56,166 bases of DNA, taken from contig CBFIAS010000007.1 in assembly GCA_965660635.1 (NCBI GenBank), positions 1-56,166 on the forward strand, given 5' to 3'. Position 1 is the stretch's first letter; the number at the start of each line of letters is the position of its first letter. Positions 49,345-56,166 of this stretch are shown here, piece by piece. The notes beneath the pieces are model-generated. The model ran no database searches and was not told where the DNA came from. It was given only the letters and a program-made list of their open reading frames with translations. Origin of the DNA: UBA7374 sp965660635 (GTDB lineage Bacteria > Verrucomicrobiota > Verrucomicrobiia > Opitutales > Coraliomargaritaceae). A program made the position numbers and the translations under genes.

Positions 49345-50370
49345 TCAACAATCCTCATAGCGGGCCTTGATGCGCCCAATGGCCCATCCGGCGTGCTCCG
49401 CCACCACTGGATCCGTATCTACGCACGCTTTCTCCAAGGCAGCCAGGTCATCCTCTGTTCCCACATTGCCGAGAACCAGGCAGATGTTGCGCCGGAAACG
49501 GTTTAGCTTGAGCCGCCGCATGGGCGATCCGCGCATCCGCCCGGTGAATGTGTCCTCGTCCCACTCCAGCATTTCCCGGAGCGGGGGCAAGGCACGCGCC
49601 GCGAAGTTCGCCTCTGCGGTCGGCACAGCCCATTTGTTCCACGGGCAGACGTCGAGACACTCATCGCAACCGTAGAGCCGGTCCCCGATTGCCTCGCGAA
49701 ACTCCAACGGGACCGGGCCATCGTGCTCGATTGTCAGGTACGAGATGCAGCGGGACGCATCCAACCGGTAGGGCGCAGTGATGGCACGGGTCGGGCACAC
49801 GTCGATACAACGGGTACAGGTGCCGCAACGATCCTTGCCCGGGCTCCCGGCAGGCAGTTCCAGTGTGGTCACAATGTTGCCCAGAAAGGACCAGGTGCCG
49901 CGCCCCGGCTCAACCAGGATCGTGCTCTTGCCCTGCCAGCCGAGCCCCGCCGCCTCGGCAATCGGCTTTTCCAGCAGCGGCCCGGTGTCCACATAGGGCT
50001 TTTGGGCGGCCCCGTATTCCTCCCGCAGGATGCGGCAGAGCTTCTTCAGCCGCCGCAACATGAGATTGTGGTAGTCATCCCCCAGGGCGTACTTGGCGAT
50101 CCGGTATTCCCGTGCCGGATCGGGCTGGTAGTAATTCATCGCCAGGACAAGGATGCTGCGGGCCTCCGGCAGGATGCGCTCCGGATGCAGCCTCCGGTCA
50201 TTGTTCCGCTCCATCCAGGCCATCGTGCCGTGACTGCCGCGGGCGATCCACTCCTTGTAGTATTCCCGGCGCAGGTCCAACGGCACCGGCGCCACTCCCA
50301 GCGCGTGAAAGCCGAGGCCCTTGGCCTCCGCCTCCAGATGCTCGCGCGCCGCTCCGGGATCCCGATTCAT
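49345..50370 (-). CDS. queG: Epoxyqueuosine reductase
   Basis: 341 residues. Cobalamin- and Fe-S-dependent final step of queuosine modification of tRNA. Catalytic Asp in KPYVDTGPLLEKPIAEAAGL GWQGKST; two 4Fe-4S motifs, CGTCTRCIDVCPTRAI and CDECLDVCPWNKW; C-terminal HEAT-like repeat (NVGTEDDLAALEKACVDTDP, VVAEHAGWAIGRIKARY). Length matches QueG without the optional C-terminal extension. Stands alone here, divergent from the SPFH gene. Confidence 0.95.
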   Translation of the reverse strand: MNRDPGAAREHLEAEAKGLGFHALGVAPVPLDLRREYYKEWIARGSHGTMAWMERNNDRRLHPERILPEARSILVLAMNYYQPDPAREYRIAKYALGDDYHNLMLRRLKKLCRILREEYGAAQKPYVDTGPLLEKPIAEAAGLGWQGKSTILVEPGRGTWSFLGNIVTTLELPAGSPGKDRCGTCTRCIDVCPTRAITAPYRLDASRCISYLTIEHDGPVPLEFREAIGDRLYGCDECLDVCPWNKWAVPTAEANFAARALPPLREMLEWDEDTFTGRMRGSPMRRLKLNRFRRNICLVLGNVGTEDDLAALEKACVDTDPVVAEHAGWAIGRIKARYEDC

Positions 50371-50470
50371 GCAGCGGGTCTAGGGAACCCGGCCGCCGGA
50401 GTCGAGCCCGCGGAAGATGGATTGCTTTTCGGACTCGACTCGATCCGCCACTGTGTTGATCTGTGTCTCC

Positions 50471-51364
50471 ATGAACAAACAAGCATTCAGTGGCATCGTC
50501 GCCGGCATCGTGCTCATCGTCGCCGCCTTCACCAGTTTTCGCAGCTTTGTCAGCGTGCCAGCCGGCCACGTTGCCGTGGCCACCCTCTTCGGGGACGTGC
50601 GCGAGCAGCACTACCCGGAGGGCATGCACGTGCCCGTCAACCCACTCTACAACTTCATTTTCTACGATATCCGGGAAAAGGAACTGAAGGAAACCGCCGG
50701 AGTACCCAGCCAGGACCAGTTGACGACATCCGTCGATGTCAGCATCAAATTCCGCATCAACGGGGAAGAGGCTCCGCGCATCTTGCAGGAAACCGGCACC
50801 TTTGACGATGCCATACGGGTACAGATCCAGCCCAAGCTCCGCTCCGTCGTGCGCGAGCAGGGCAAGCGCATCGTCCGCGCAGAGGACTTCTTCCTCCAGG
50901 AGACCCAGGAGAACCTGCAGACTTCCATCTTCGATGCCATGCGCGACTACCTCGAGCCGCGCGGCATCATCTGCCTGGACATCCTCATCCGCGACATCAG
51001 CCTGCCGCCTTTCATCACCCGTGCCATCGAGTCGAAGAAAGAGCGCGAGCAGGAAGTGGAGAAGCAGAAGGCCGAGCTCGAGCGCTTCCGCACGGAGCAA
51101 CAGCAGATTATCGCCGAGGCCCAGGCCAAGCGGGACGCGGCTGAACTGGATTCCCAACAGCGCCGCATCCTGGCAGACGCCCAAGCCTACGAAATCACCA
51201 AGCTGAACGAGGCCATCGCGAAAAACCCGGCCTATGTGCAGATACAGGCACTCGAGGCCCTCAAGGAGATCTCCGCCAATCCATCGAGCAAGATCTACTT
51301 CCTCAACGGCGAATCTCCCGCTCCCCTGCCATTGATGAACATGGGCGACCCGCTGACCAAGTAG
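50471..51364 (+). CDS. SPFH/prohibitin-family membrane protein
   Basis: 297 residues from ATG 50471. One N-terminal membrane anchor (FSGIVAGIVLIVAAFTSFRS) then an SPFH domain (VSVPAGHVAVATLFGDVREQ, HYPEGMHVPVNPLYNF, QLTTSVDVSIKFRINGEEAP, VREQGKRIVRAEDFFLQE) and a long coiled coil at about 195-250 (KKEREQEVEKQKAELERFRT). Prohibitin-like scaffolds form ring assemblies that control FtsH or membrane domains. The pattern is closer to prohibitin than to HflC or stomatin. No protease gene adjacent. Confidence 0.88.
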   Translation: MNKQAFSGIVAGIVLIVAAFTSFRSFVSVPAGHVAVATLFGDVREQHYPEGMHVPVNPLYNFIFYDIREKELKETAGVPSQDQLTTSVDVSIKFRINGEEAPRILQETGTFDDAIRVQIQPKLRSVVREQGKRIVRAEDFFLQETQENLQTSIFDAMRDYLEPRGIICLDILIRDISLPPFITRAIESKKEREQEVEKQKAELERFRTEQQQIIAEAQAKRDAAELDSQQRRILADAQAYEITKLNEAIAKNPAYVQIQALEALKEISANPSSKIYFLNGESPAPLPLMNMGDPLTK

Positions 51365-51371
51365 CCCAGGG

Positions 51372-52151
51372 TCAGGCGTCCACTGCAGCGATGCGCCGGA
51401 CCACCTCGGCGGCCAGCACGAAGCCCATCGTCCCAGTGACAAAGGTCGCCGAGCCGAAGCCCGCATCGCAGTTTAAACGGTAGTCCTCCCCCGCCACCCG
51501 CTCGCAGGCCACACCGCCGTCGGCCTGTGGAAAGACCGGAAGCTCGTCCGTGTAAACGCAGTCGATTCCAAACTTTTGCCGCGACAGCCTGGGGAAACCA
51601 TGCTCCCGCCGGAGCCGCTTGCGCACCTGCAACAGCAGGGGATCATTGATCGTCTTGGCCAGATCGTCCACCCGGATGCGGGTCGGATCGATCCGCCCCC
51701 CGCCCCCGCCGCAGGTGATCAGGGGCAGGCCCCGTTCCCGGGCCATTGAAATCAAGAGGCACTTGTGCTTGGTCGCGTCGATCGCGTCCACGATCCAGTC
51801 GTGGCCCGGAGCCAGCAACACCTCCGCCGTAGCCTCGGTGAAGAAACATACCTCCGGCCGCACCGCGCAATCCGGCGCGATCTTCGAAACCCGCCCGGCC
51901 AATGCCTCTGCCTTGCTCCGGCCCACAGTGCCGTCCAGTGCGTGGAGTTGGCGGTTCACATTGCTCAGGCACACCTCATCCATGTCGATCAAGTCCAGTG
52001 CCCCGACACCCGATCGGGCCAACGCCTCCACCACCCAGGAGCCCACGCCGCCCAGTCCGATCACCGCGACACGCGCCGCCCGCAAGCGGGCCAGGCCTTC
52101 CGCGCCATACAAGCGTCCCAGCGCCCCGAAACGTGCCTCATAGTCCGACAT
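51372..52151 (-). CDS. tcdA: tRNA threonylcarbamoyladenosine dehydratase
   Basis: 259 residues of the ThiF/E1-like family (CsdL/TcdA), ATP-dependent cyclisation of t6A to ct6A in tRNA. Nucleotide-binding ARVAVIGLGGVGSWVVEALA and DMDEVCLSNVNRQLHALDGT; ATP Arg in RQLHA and Asp in WIVDAIDATKHKCLLI; CGGGGGRIDPTRIRVDDLAK is typical of TcdA; RKRLRREHGFPRL present. Ends with a membrane-like segment (TFVTGTMGFVLAAEVVRRI). Stop to the SPFH stop is 7 bp (convergent). Confidence 0.93.
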   Translation of the reverse strand: MSDYEARFGALGRLYGAEGLARLRAARVAVIGLGGVGSWVVEALARSGVGALDLIDMDEVCLSNVNRQLHALDGTVGRSKAEALAGRVSKIAPDCAVRPEVCFFTEATAEVLLAPGHDWIVDAIDATKHKCLLISMARERGLPLITCGGGGGRIDPTRIRVDDLAKTINDPLLLQVRKRLRREHGFPRLSRQKFGIDCVYTDELPVFPQADGGVACERVAGEDYRLNCDAGFGSATFVTGTMGFVLAAEVVRRIAAVDA

Positions 52152-52234
52152 CCGCGCAAACTAGCAGCACCCGCGCCGGTTTTTGAAGAGAAAAGGAGAA
52201 GCAACCCAAAGATAGGTGTTTTTTAATCTTTCCC

Positions 52235-52316
52235 GGTTCAATTCCCCGCTCCTTGGGGCGTTCATCCTGACTGCTGACTCCTGTCTTCTAATACCCCGCT
52301 ACTTGCGGTGCGGGGG
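52235..52316. repeat. Intergenic repeat with GC-rich hairpin
   Basis: GGTTCAATTCC ... GGCGTTCATCCTGACT ... CTGTCTTCT (52235-52290) recurs in altered form at 55672-55730. Directly after it, CCCCGC and GCGGGG (52294-52299, 52310-52315) can pair. The flanking 52152-52234 and 52317-52400 hold no gene; part of the latter may be the VOC promoter (TATAAC near 52392). Confidence 0.5.
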
Positions 52317-52416
52317 TCATTTGTTTTTTTAAATAGGCTACTTTTGATTTTTTTATTGGATAGATTACCCTTCCCGATAGCCTTCTTCTGGTATAACACT
52401 GAATGAAAGGTAACGC

Positions 52417-52794
52417 ATGAGCACAACACGGAACCCTGTGGGATGGTTTGAGATACCCGTCGAAGACATGGCGCGCGCCAAGTCTTTTTACGAGGCGCTC
52501 TTCAAGGTGGAACTGGAGGAGGCATGGATGGAGGATCATGAACTGGCAATGTTCCCGATGGACCAGTCGGCGCCCGGATCGGCCGGCTGCCTGACTCAGG
52601 GGCAGGGCTACGCGCCCTCCGGGGACGGCGTGGTAATCTACTTCACCGCACCGGATCTCGACGCCGCCATCCAGCGGGCCGATGACAACGGAGGCAGTGT
52701 CCTGGTCGACCGCACGAGCATTGGTGAGCACGGCTTCATCGCCATCGTCGGCGATACCGAGGGCAACCGCATAGGGCTCCACTCCTGCAATTAA
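52417..52794 (+). CDS. VOC-family (glyoxalase/bleomycin-resistance fold) protein
   Basis: 125 residues. A single VOC domain: VGWFEIPVEDMARAKSFYEA, LAMFPMDQSAPGSAGCLTQG, VVIYFTAPDLDAAIQRADDN, GGSVLVDRTSIGEHGFIAIV and DTEGNRIGLHS. Metal positions are likely Glu in WFEIP, and Asp/Glu later, as in the PhnB/YdeN-type group. Substrate unknown. A good ribosome site AAAGG stands 6 bp before the ATG, unusual for this window. Confidence 0.9.
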   Translation: MSTTRNPVGWFEIPVEDMARAKSFYEALFKVELEEAWMEDHELAMFPMDQSAPGSAGCLTQGQGYAPSGDGVVIYFTAPDLDAAIQRADDNGGSVLVDRTSIGEHGFIAIVGDTEGNRIGLHSCN

Positions 52795-52848
52795 CCCCAA
52801 CCCGCTTTTCCGAATCGGATGACCCGCCACCCCGCTTGCCAGTTCCGG

Positions 52849-54126
52849 TCAGCCATCCGGGTTATGCAAGAACACCTCGCGGTGAGGATACGGGATGTTG
52901 ATATTATGCTCCTTGAAAGTGTCCCATATTTCGAGCATGACCTCGCTGCGGATGTTGGTCAGCCCCTCCTGGGCGTCGGTAATCCAGAAGCGGAGGCTGA
53001 AATCGACGGAACTGTCTCCAAAGGCGACGAGGTGGCATACCGGGGCGGGCCGCTCGACCACGCGCCCGGGCTTGCGGGCGGCTTCCTCGGTCAGCCGCTT
53101 GACCGTCCGGGGATCGCTCTCGTAGGAGACGCCAAAGGTGACTTCGATGCGGATGAGGGAGTTGCCGTGCGACCAGTTGACCACGGGCTGGGTGATGAAA
53201 TCCTCGTTCGGGATGAGGAAGGACTTGTTGTCCCGGGTGACAATCTCGGTGTAGCGCCCGCCCATGTGGGCGACCCAGCCGAATGCGCCGTTCTGCAACT
53301 CGATCACATCGCCGGGCTTGATGGACTTGTCGAGGAGCAGCAGGAATCCGCTAAAGAGGTTGGAAATCCCCTTCTGCAGGCCAAAGCCAACACCGAGACC
53401 GAGCGCGCCGGAAAAGACCGCGAGCAGGGAGAGGTCGATCCCGGAGGCGGTGACGCCGACAAGGACGGCGAGAATGATCAGCCCGATGCGGATCGTCTTG
53501 ATGACAAGAACCTTGGAGACATTGCTGAAGGATTCGGTGCGGTTGACCCTGTTCTCCAGGAGGCTGGAGACCAGATTGGCCAGATAGATGAGGAAGAAAA
53601 TAGCAATCAGGCCCTTGGTCACCGAGAGCGCGGAGATGCGTTTTTCTCCGATTTCAATCCCGGCTGCGTCGAGCACCGCGGCGACCTCGTCCATCACGCC
53701 AAGAATGTTGAACGCGGCAACCAGCCAGATGAAGGGAACAAGTATGCCGCGGATGGCGTTGTTCTGGATGAACTGCACGAGCACCCGGACAACGATCCAG
53801 GCGAGCAGCAAGGACATGGCGGCCGAGCCAATGGAGAAATCGAAAGCAGAGCCCTGCCCGGAAAGGACCTGCACGGGAAAAAGCAAAAGCACAGTGAGTG
53901 CCGGGATGAAGAGCCCGTCGAGGTTGCGCAGGGCCTGCTTCAGGCCTTCCGGAACGGGCAGCCGGTCAATCCCCCGGCCCATCGCTCCCCGCACCAGACG
54001 AAAGACGAACCAGGAGAGGAGAAAAGCCGCCGCGAGCAGGGCCAGTTGGATATAGATGCCGGGAGCGGACAACTGGGAAGCCAGCCAATCAAGAAAGTTC
54101 TGATAGATCGCTGTTAGTTTTTCCAT
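52849..54126 (-). CDS. MscS-family mechanosensitive ion channel
   Basis: 425 residues. N-terminal membrane part with about five helices (YIQLALLAAAFLLSWFVFRL, ALTVLLLFPVQVLSG, AMSLLLAWIVVRVLVQFIQN, GILVPFIWLVAAFNILGVMD, LIAIFFLIYLANLVSSLLEN) and the MscS pore helix VFSGALGLGVGFGLQKGISN LFSG. The beta-domain KPGDVIELQNGAFGWVAHMG and TRDNKSFLIPNEDFITQPVV follows, then the cytoplasmic vestibule ending NINIPYPHREVFL. Longer than E. coli MscS (286) by extra N-terminal helices. Opens on osmotic down-shock. Confidence 0.94.
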   Translation of the reverse strand: MEKLTAIYQNFLDWLASQLSAPGIYIQLALLAAAFLLSWFVFRLVRGAMGRGIDRLPVPEGLKQALRNLDGLFIPALTVLLLFPVQVLSGQGSAFDFSIGSAAMSLLLAWIVVRVLVQFIQNNAIRGILVPFIWLVAAFNILGVMDEVAAVLDAAGIEIGEKRISALSVTKGLIAIFFLIYLANLVSSLLENRVNRTESFSNVSKVLVIKTIRIGLIILAVLVGVTASGIDLSLLAVFSGALGLGVGFGLQKGISNLFSGFLLLLDKSIKPGDVIELQNGAFGWVAHMGGRYTEIVTRDNKSFLIPNEDFITQPVVNWSHGNSLIRIEVTFGVSYESDPRTVKRLTEEAARKPGRVVERPAPVCHLVAFGDSSVDFSLRFWITDAQEGLTNIRSEVMLEIWDTFKEHNINIPYPHREVFLHNPDG

Positions 54127-54203
54127 GGCCGGGAAACGATGCTACGCCGCCCGACGCAATTCTCGTTCACTTTATTAAAGAATGGGCACAGAATAAACGG
54201 GAG

Positions 54204-54257
54204 ATGCAGAAGGTCAAAGACACAATCACCCGGCTTGAAGAAACTTCAAGCCTCTGA
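54204..54257 (+). promoter_or_regulatory. Possible leader peptide ORF with hairpin before the NTF2-like gene
   Basis: An ATG at 54204 opens 17 codons (MQKVKDTITRLEETSSL) ending with TGA at 54255-54257, overlapping the Shine-Dalgarno GAGAGGAG of the next gene (54256-54263). Within it, GGCTTGAAG (54232-54240), AAA and CTTCAAGCC (54244-54252) form a perfect 9-bp hairpin. Coupled translation or attenuation is conceivable. TTCACT near 54167 with CAGAAT 17 nt on may be the promoter. Could be chance. Confidence 0.4.
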
Positions 54258-54269
54258 GAGGAGCAAAAA

Positions 54270-54659
54270 ATGAATGATGGGAACTGTTATAAGGAGGAAG
54301 GGGATATTCTCGCCGCAGTTGGACGGGCCAGCCGCCGCTGGAAGGATGCCTTCAACTCAGGGGACGCGGCGGGCTGCGCCGCCTGCTATGAGCCCGGTGC
54401 TGTGATGACAGCCCAGCCCTTCGGCACATACCGGGGAACGGCGGAAATACAGGGCTTCTGGCAGAACTTGATCGACGATGGATTCCGTCAAGTGGAGTAC
54501 ATCGATCCGCGGGTCGTGAGGATTAACCATTCCAGCGCTGTACTCACCGCGAAATGGAGCATGAACAAGGCTCAGGGCGTGATCCACCGCGAACTCTGGA
54601 TCCTGCAGCCGGACGGCGAAGCCCGGCTGCGGGAAGACGACTTCGAGGCCCAGCCATGA
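54270..54659 (+). CDS. NTF2-like (SnoaL/DUF4440) protein
   Basis: 129 residues, cytosolic, cone-fold family: AVGRASRRWKDAFNSGDAAG, CAACYEPGAVMTAQPFGTYR, GTAEIQGFWQNLIDDGFRQV, ILQPDGEARLREDDFE. Similar proteins bind or turn over small polar or hydrophobic molecules; ligand not known. It has one of the best ribosome sites in the window (GAGAGGAG, 6 bp). It overlaps the next gene by 4 bp (ATGA). Confidence 0.82.
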   Translation: MNDGNCYKEEGDILAAVGRASRRWKDAFNSGDAAGCAACYEPGAVMTAQPFGTYRGTAEIQGFWQNLIDDGFRQVEYIDPRVVRINHSSAVLTAKWSMNKAQGVIHRELWILQPDGEARLREDDFEAQP

Positions 54660-55132
54660 GCATGCCTTTCGGCATGACATTCATCGCGGCCACCGCACTG
54701 GCCATAACGGGCTGTGCCTCGACCAGCCTGCGGGAGGAGGCGCAGCCGGGTTCCTGCATTCCGCGGCATTGCGTGGAGCGCTTTGTCTATGAGCGGCTTG
54801 ATCTGTCGAGCTTCCGCAACTCCCTGGGGCCGGCCAGAGACCCCGGAATGCAGCACTTCCGCGATTTCGGGATCGAGCCGGCAAGGATCGAGCCAGACAT
54901 CCTGGAAATGGAAACCGCGGACTGGCTCTATGTCCTGGAGATCCTGGACCGGGGTGACTTCAACAGGGACGGCCTCGAAGATCTCGTCATCGGGTTTTAC
55001 GATTCGGCCAGGGGCGGCTCCTACCGGACCTTCAACCGGTATCTGGTAACCTGCTATTCCAGCGATTCCGGACTGGTCGCCATCGCCTTTGAACCGCCCG
55101 GCGGGCAATGCGGAGAGGGCCGCGTTCCCTGA
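54656..55132 (+). CDS. Putative lipoprotein of unknown function
   Basis: 158 residues. Signal TFIAATALAITGCASTSLRE with lipobox ITGC. The mature part includes DRGDFNRDGLEDLVIGFYDS, an FG-GAP/EF-hand-like Asp-rich motif, and four cysteines (SCIPRHC, VTCYSS, GGQCGEG) that may form disulfides. No family recognised. Coupled to the NTF2-like gene by a 4-bp overlap. Confidence 0.75.
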   Translation: MSMPFGMTFIAATALAITGCASTSLREEAQPGSCIPRHCVERFVYERLDLSSFRNSLGPARDPGMQHFRDFGIEPARIEPDILEMETADWLYVLEILDRGDFNRDGLEDLVIGFYDSARGGSYRTFNRYLVTCYSSDSGLVAIAFEPPGGQCGEGRVP

Positions 55133-55224
55133 GCAAGGCCGATGCGTAAAAGACAAGGTTCATCGTGACTTGCCGGGGAGTTCCCGAAGCAAGCACCTGT
55201 ACAAGTTAGTAAGAATTCTTCCCG

Positions 55225-55420
55225 CGAAGATCCGCGAAGCGGAGTGCGAAGGAAACCTTGAACGCCGAACATCGAACATCGAACGTTGAACGTTGAAGTA
55301 ATACCTATGTCCTGAACCTGTACCCCCTCATCTTACCCGTTAAACGTTCCCAAGTTCGACGTTCAACGTTCCCCCGGCTTCGTGTTCCTTCGCGAACCTT
55401 CGCGGGAAAAACAATTCATT
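55225..55420. repeat. Degenerate intergenic repeats (ACGTTGA/ACATCGA type)
   Basis: Tandem heptamers GAACATCGAACATCGAACGT then TGAACGTTGAA (55264-55294) face the inverse TTCGACGTTCAACGTTC (55354-55370), and TTCGTGTTCCTTCGCGAACC (55381 on) precedes CTTCGCGGGAAAAAC. These strings match those at 18750-18920. No gene in 55133-55481. Confidence 0.55.
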
Positions 55421-55481
55421 CCTGCCTTCCTTCTTTCCTTATTCCACTCCAGTCATCCTGACTTAGCGGTACTTCGCGGGG

Positions 55482-55658
55482 AATAAACAGAGCGAGATCC
55501 CTGATGCTTTGGGTTTTTCGCAGTCAGCCATTAGCAAAGAGCTGTCTCGCAACTCCGGGAAGCGAGGTTATCGCCCGAAGCAGGCGAACGAGAAGGCTTT
55601 GGAGCGGCAATGCGCGAAAAGAAAAGCGGCGACACCCGGGAGTATGCCGCCGCTTTAA
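55482..55658 (+). pseudogene. IS30-family transposase remnant
   Basis: An open stretch of 58 codons reads NKQSEIPDALGFSQSAISKE, LSRNSGKRGYRPKQANEKAL, ERQCAKRKAATPG then stop. This is the N-terminal helix-turn-helix of IS30 transposases (pattern: SEIAxALGxSxSTISREL, then GYRPxxA). The catalytic DDE part and the start are missing, so it is a relic. It is embedded in the intergenic repeats. Confidence 0.8.
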
Positions 55659-55671
55659 TGTAATCCTTGCG

Positions 55672-55730
55672 GGTTCAATTCCTAGGGCCCTGAGGCGTTC
55701 ATCCTGACTCCTGTCTTCTGTCTTCCAATC
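55672..55730. repeat. Intergenic repeat, second copy
   Basis: GGTTCAATTCC ... GGCGTTCATCCTGACTCCTG TCTTCT, a diverged copy of 52235-52290. The remaining bases to 55960 (including CGGAAGGAGGGCGAGCCCCA near 55809) contain no gene I can support. Confidence 0.5.
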
Positions 55731-56075
55731 CCCCCGGCTTGCCGCAGAACCGTTCATTTCTCAGAAGGCGGCCGATGGTAATTTCAAATCGACGCAAGAC
55801 GGCCCTACCGGAAGGAGGGCGAGCCCCAGCCGAACACTCTAATTGGCGCGTTTCACAGCAAGCACCCGATAACCAGAAACCCCAGCGCACTCCCTAACCC
55901 TGGCGCATTGCCGTTAGATACAAGATAGCAACAGCCGATACACAAGGTTCAGGAGGAGGCGTATGACAAGAAAGAGCGAAAGACGGGCAACCATGGACAA
56001 AGCCAAAAAAACCCCTTTACAACACTCCGTTTATTTGATCTTCTTATCGTTTCTACTGATCACCAAACCACTTTG

Positions 56076-56153
<78 letters not shown>

Positions 56154-56166
56154 TTTAAATCCCGCA

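Overview
The window reads as one GC-rich chromosomal segment of a Gram-negative bacterium, most probably a member of the Verrucomicrobiota (Opitutia, Puniceicoccaceae/Coraliomargarita-like). This placement is inference. It rests on the secreted ThuA/DUF1080 sugar genes, LpxI-type lipid A synthesis, weak or absent Shine-Dalgarno sequences before most genes, and families of short intergenic palindromes and TTCG/ACGTTGA-type repeats. No rRNA is present. One initiator-type tRNA lies at the right edge and one short assembly gap (ten N) near the left edge.

Layout. 1-4081: a minus-strand sugar operon (epimerase-like TIM barrel, DUF1080-ThuA fusion, second ThuA protein) divergent from a PAS-AraC regulator. 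4086-9556: a repeat element, a family 2 glycosyltransferase divergent from an Agl23-type membrane glycosyltransferase, ApbE, then a minus-strand operon (NTF2-like lipoprotein, inositol-phosphatase-like protein, MsrB). 9650-13730: a lipid-modification/stress operon (CFA-synthase-like methyltransferase, FAD oxidoreductase, DUF1365, ECF sigma factor, small Cys/His protein). 13766-18545: amino-acid dehydrogenase coupled to an oligopeptide ABC transporter that lacks ATPase genes. 18546-19045: gene-free repeat region.

19046-30542: SufE, a thioredoxin-like protein, an ArsR-methyltransferase fusion, a DCC protein, a Na+/H+ antiporter, LeuS, a FecR-like protein, LpxI, MetF, DUF971 and BioB. 29469-33746 is a biotin locus: a promoter overlapped by a BirA-type operator, bioB, a bioD-bioF gene fusion, a very short BioH-like esterase and bioC. 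bioA is not in the window. The 3' end of bioC is followed by a vapBC toxin-antitoxin pair enclosed by a 35-bp direct repeat, the second copy of which abuts a palindromic repeat element also found at 4086-4177.

34774-44758: CysE, a CPA antiporter with a TrkA-like tail that runs into a three-unit tandem repeat, two unknown envelope genes, IspA, GalK, GlnS, RNase PH and an EF-hand protein with a clear terminator. 44870-55132: ABC-F ATPase, ThyA-FolA, a VanZ-cNMP fusion, DUF805, QueG, an SPFH protein, TcdA, a VOC protein, MscS and an NTF2-like/lipoprotein pair behind a possible 17-codon leader. 55133-56166: degenerate repeats, an IS30 transposase remnant and tRNA-Met(CAT).

The most unusual points are the bioC/vapBC junction, the BioD-BioF fusion with its compact esterase neighbour, the perfect inverted repeat in front of metF (a possible target of the ArsR-methyltransferase protein), the VanZ-cNMP fusion, and the repeat families that supply the last codons of host genes.
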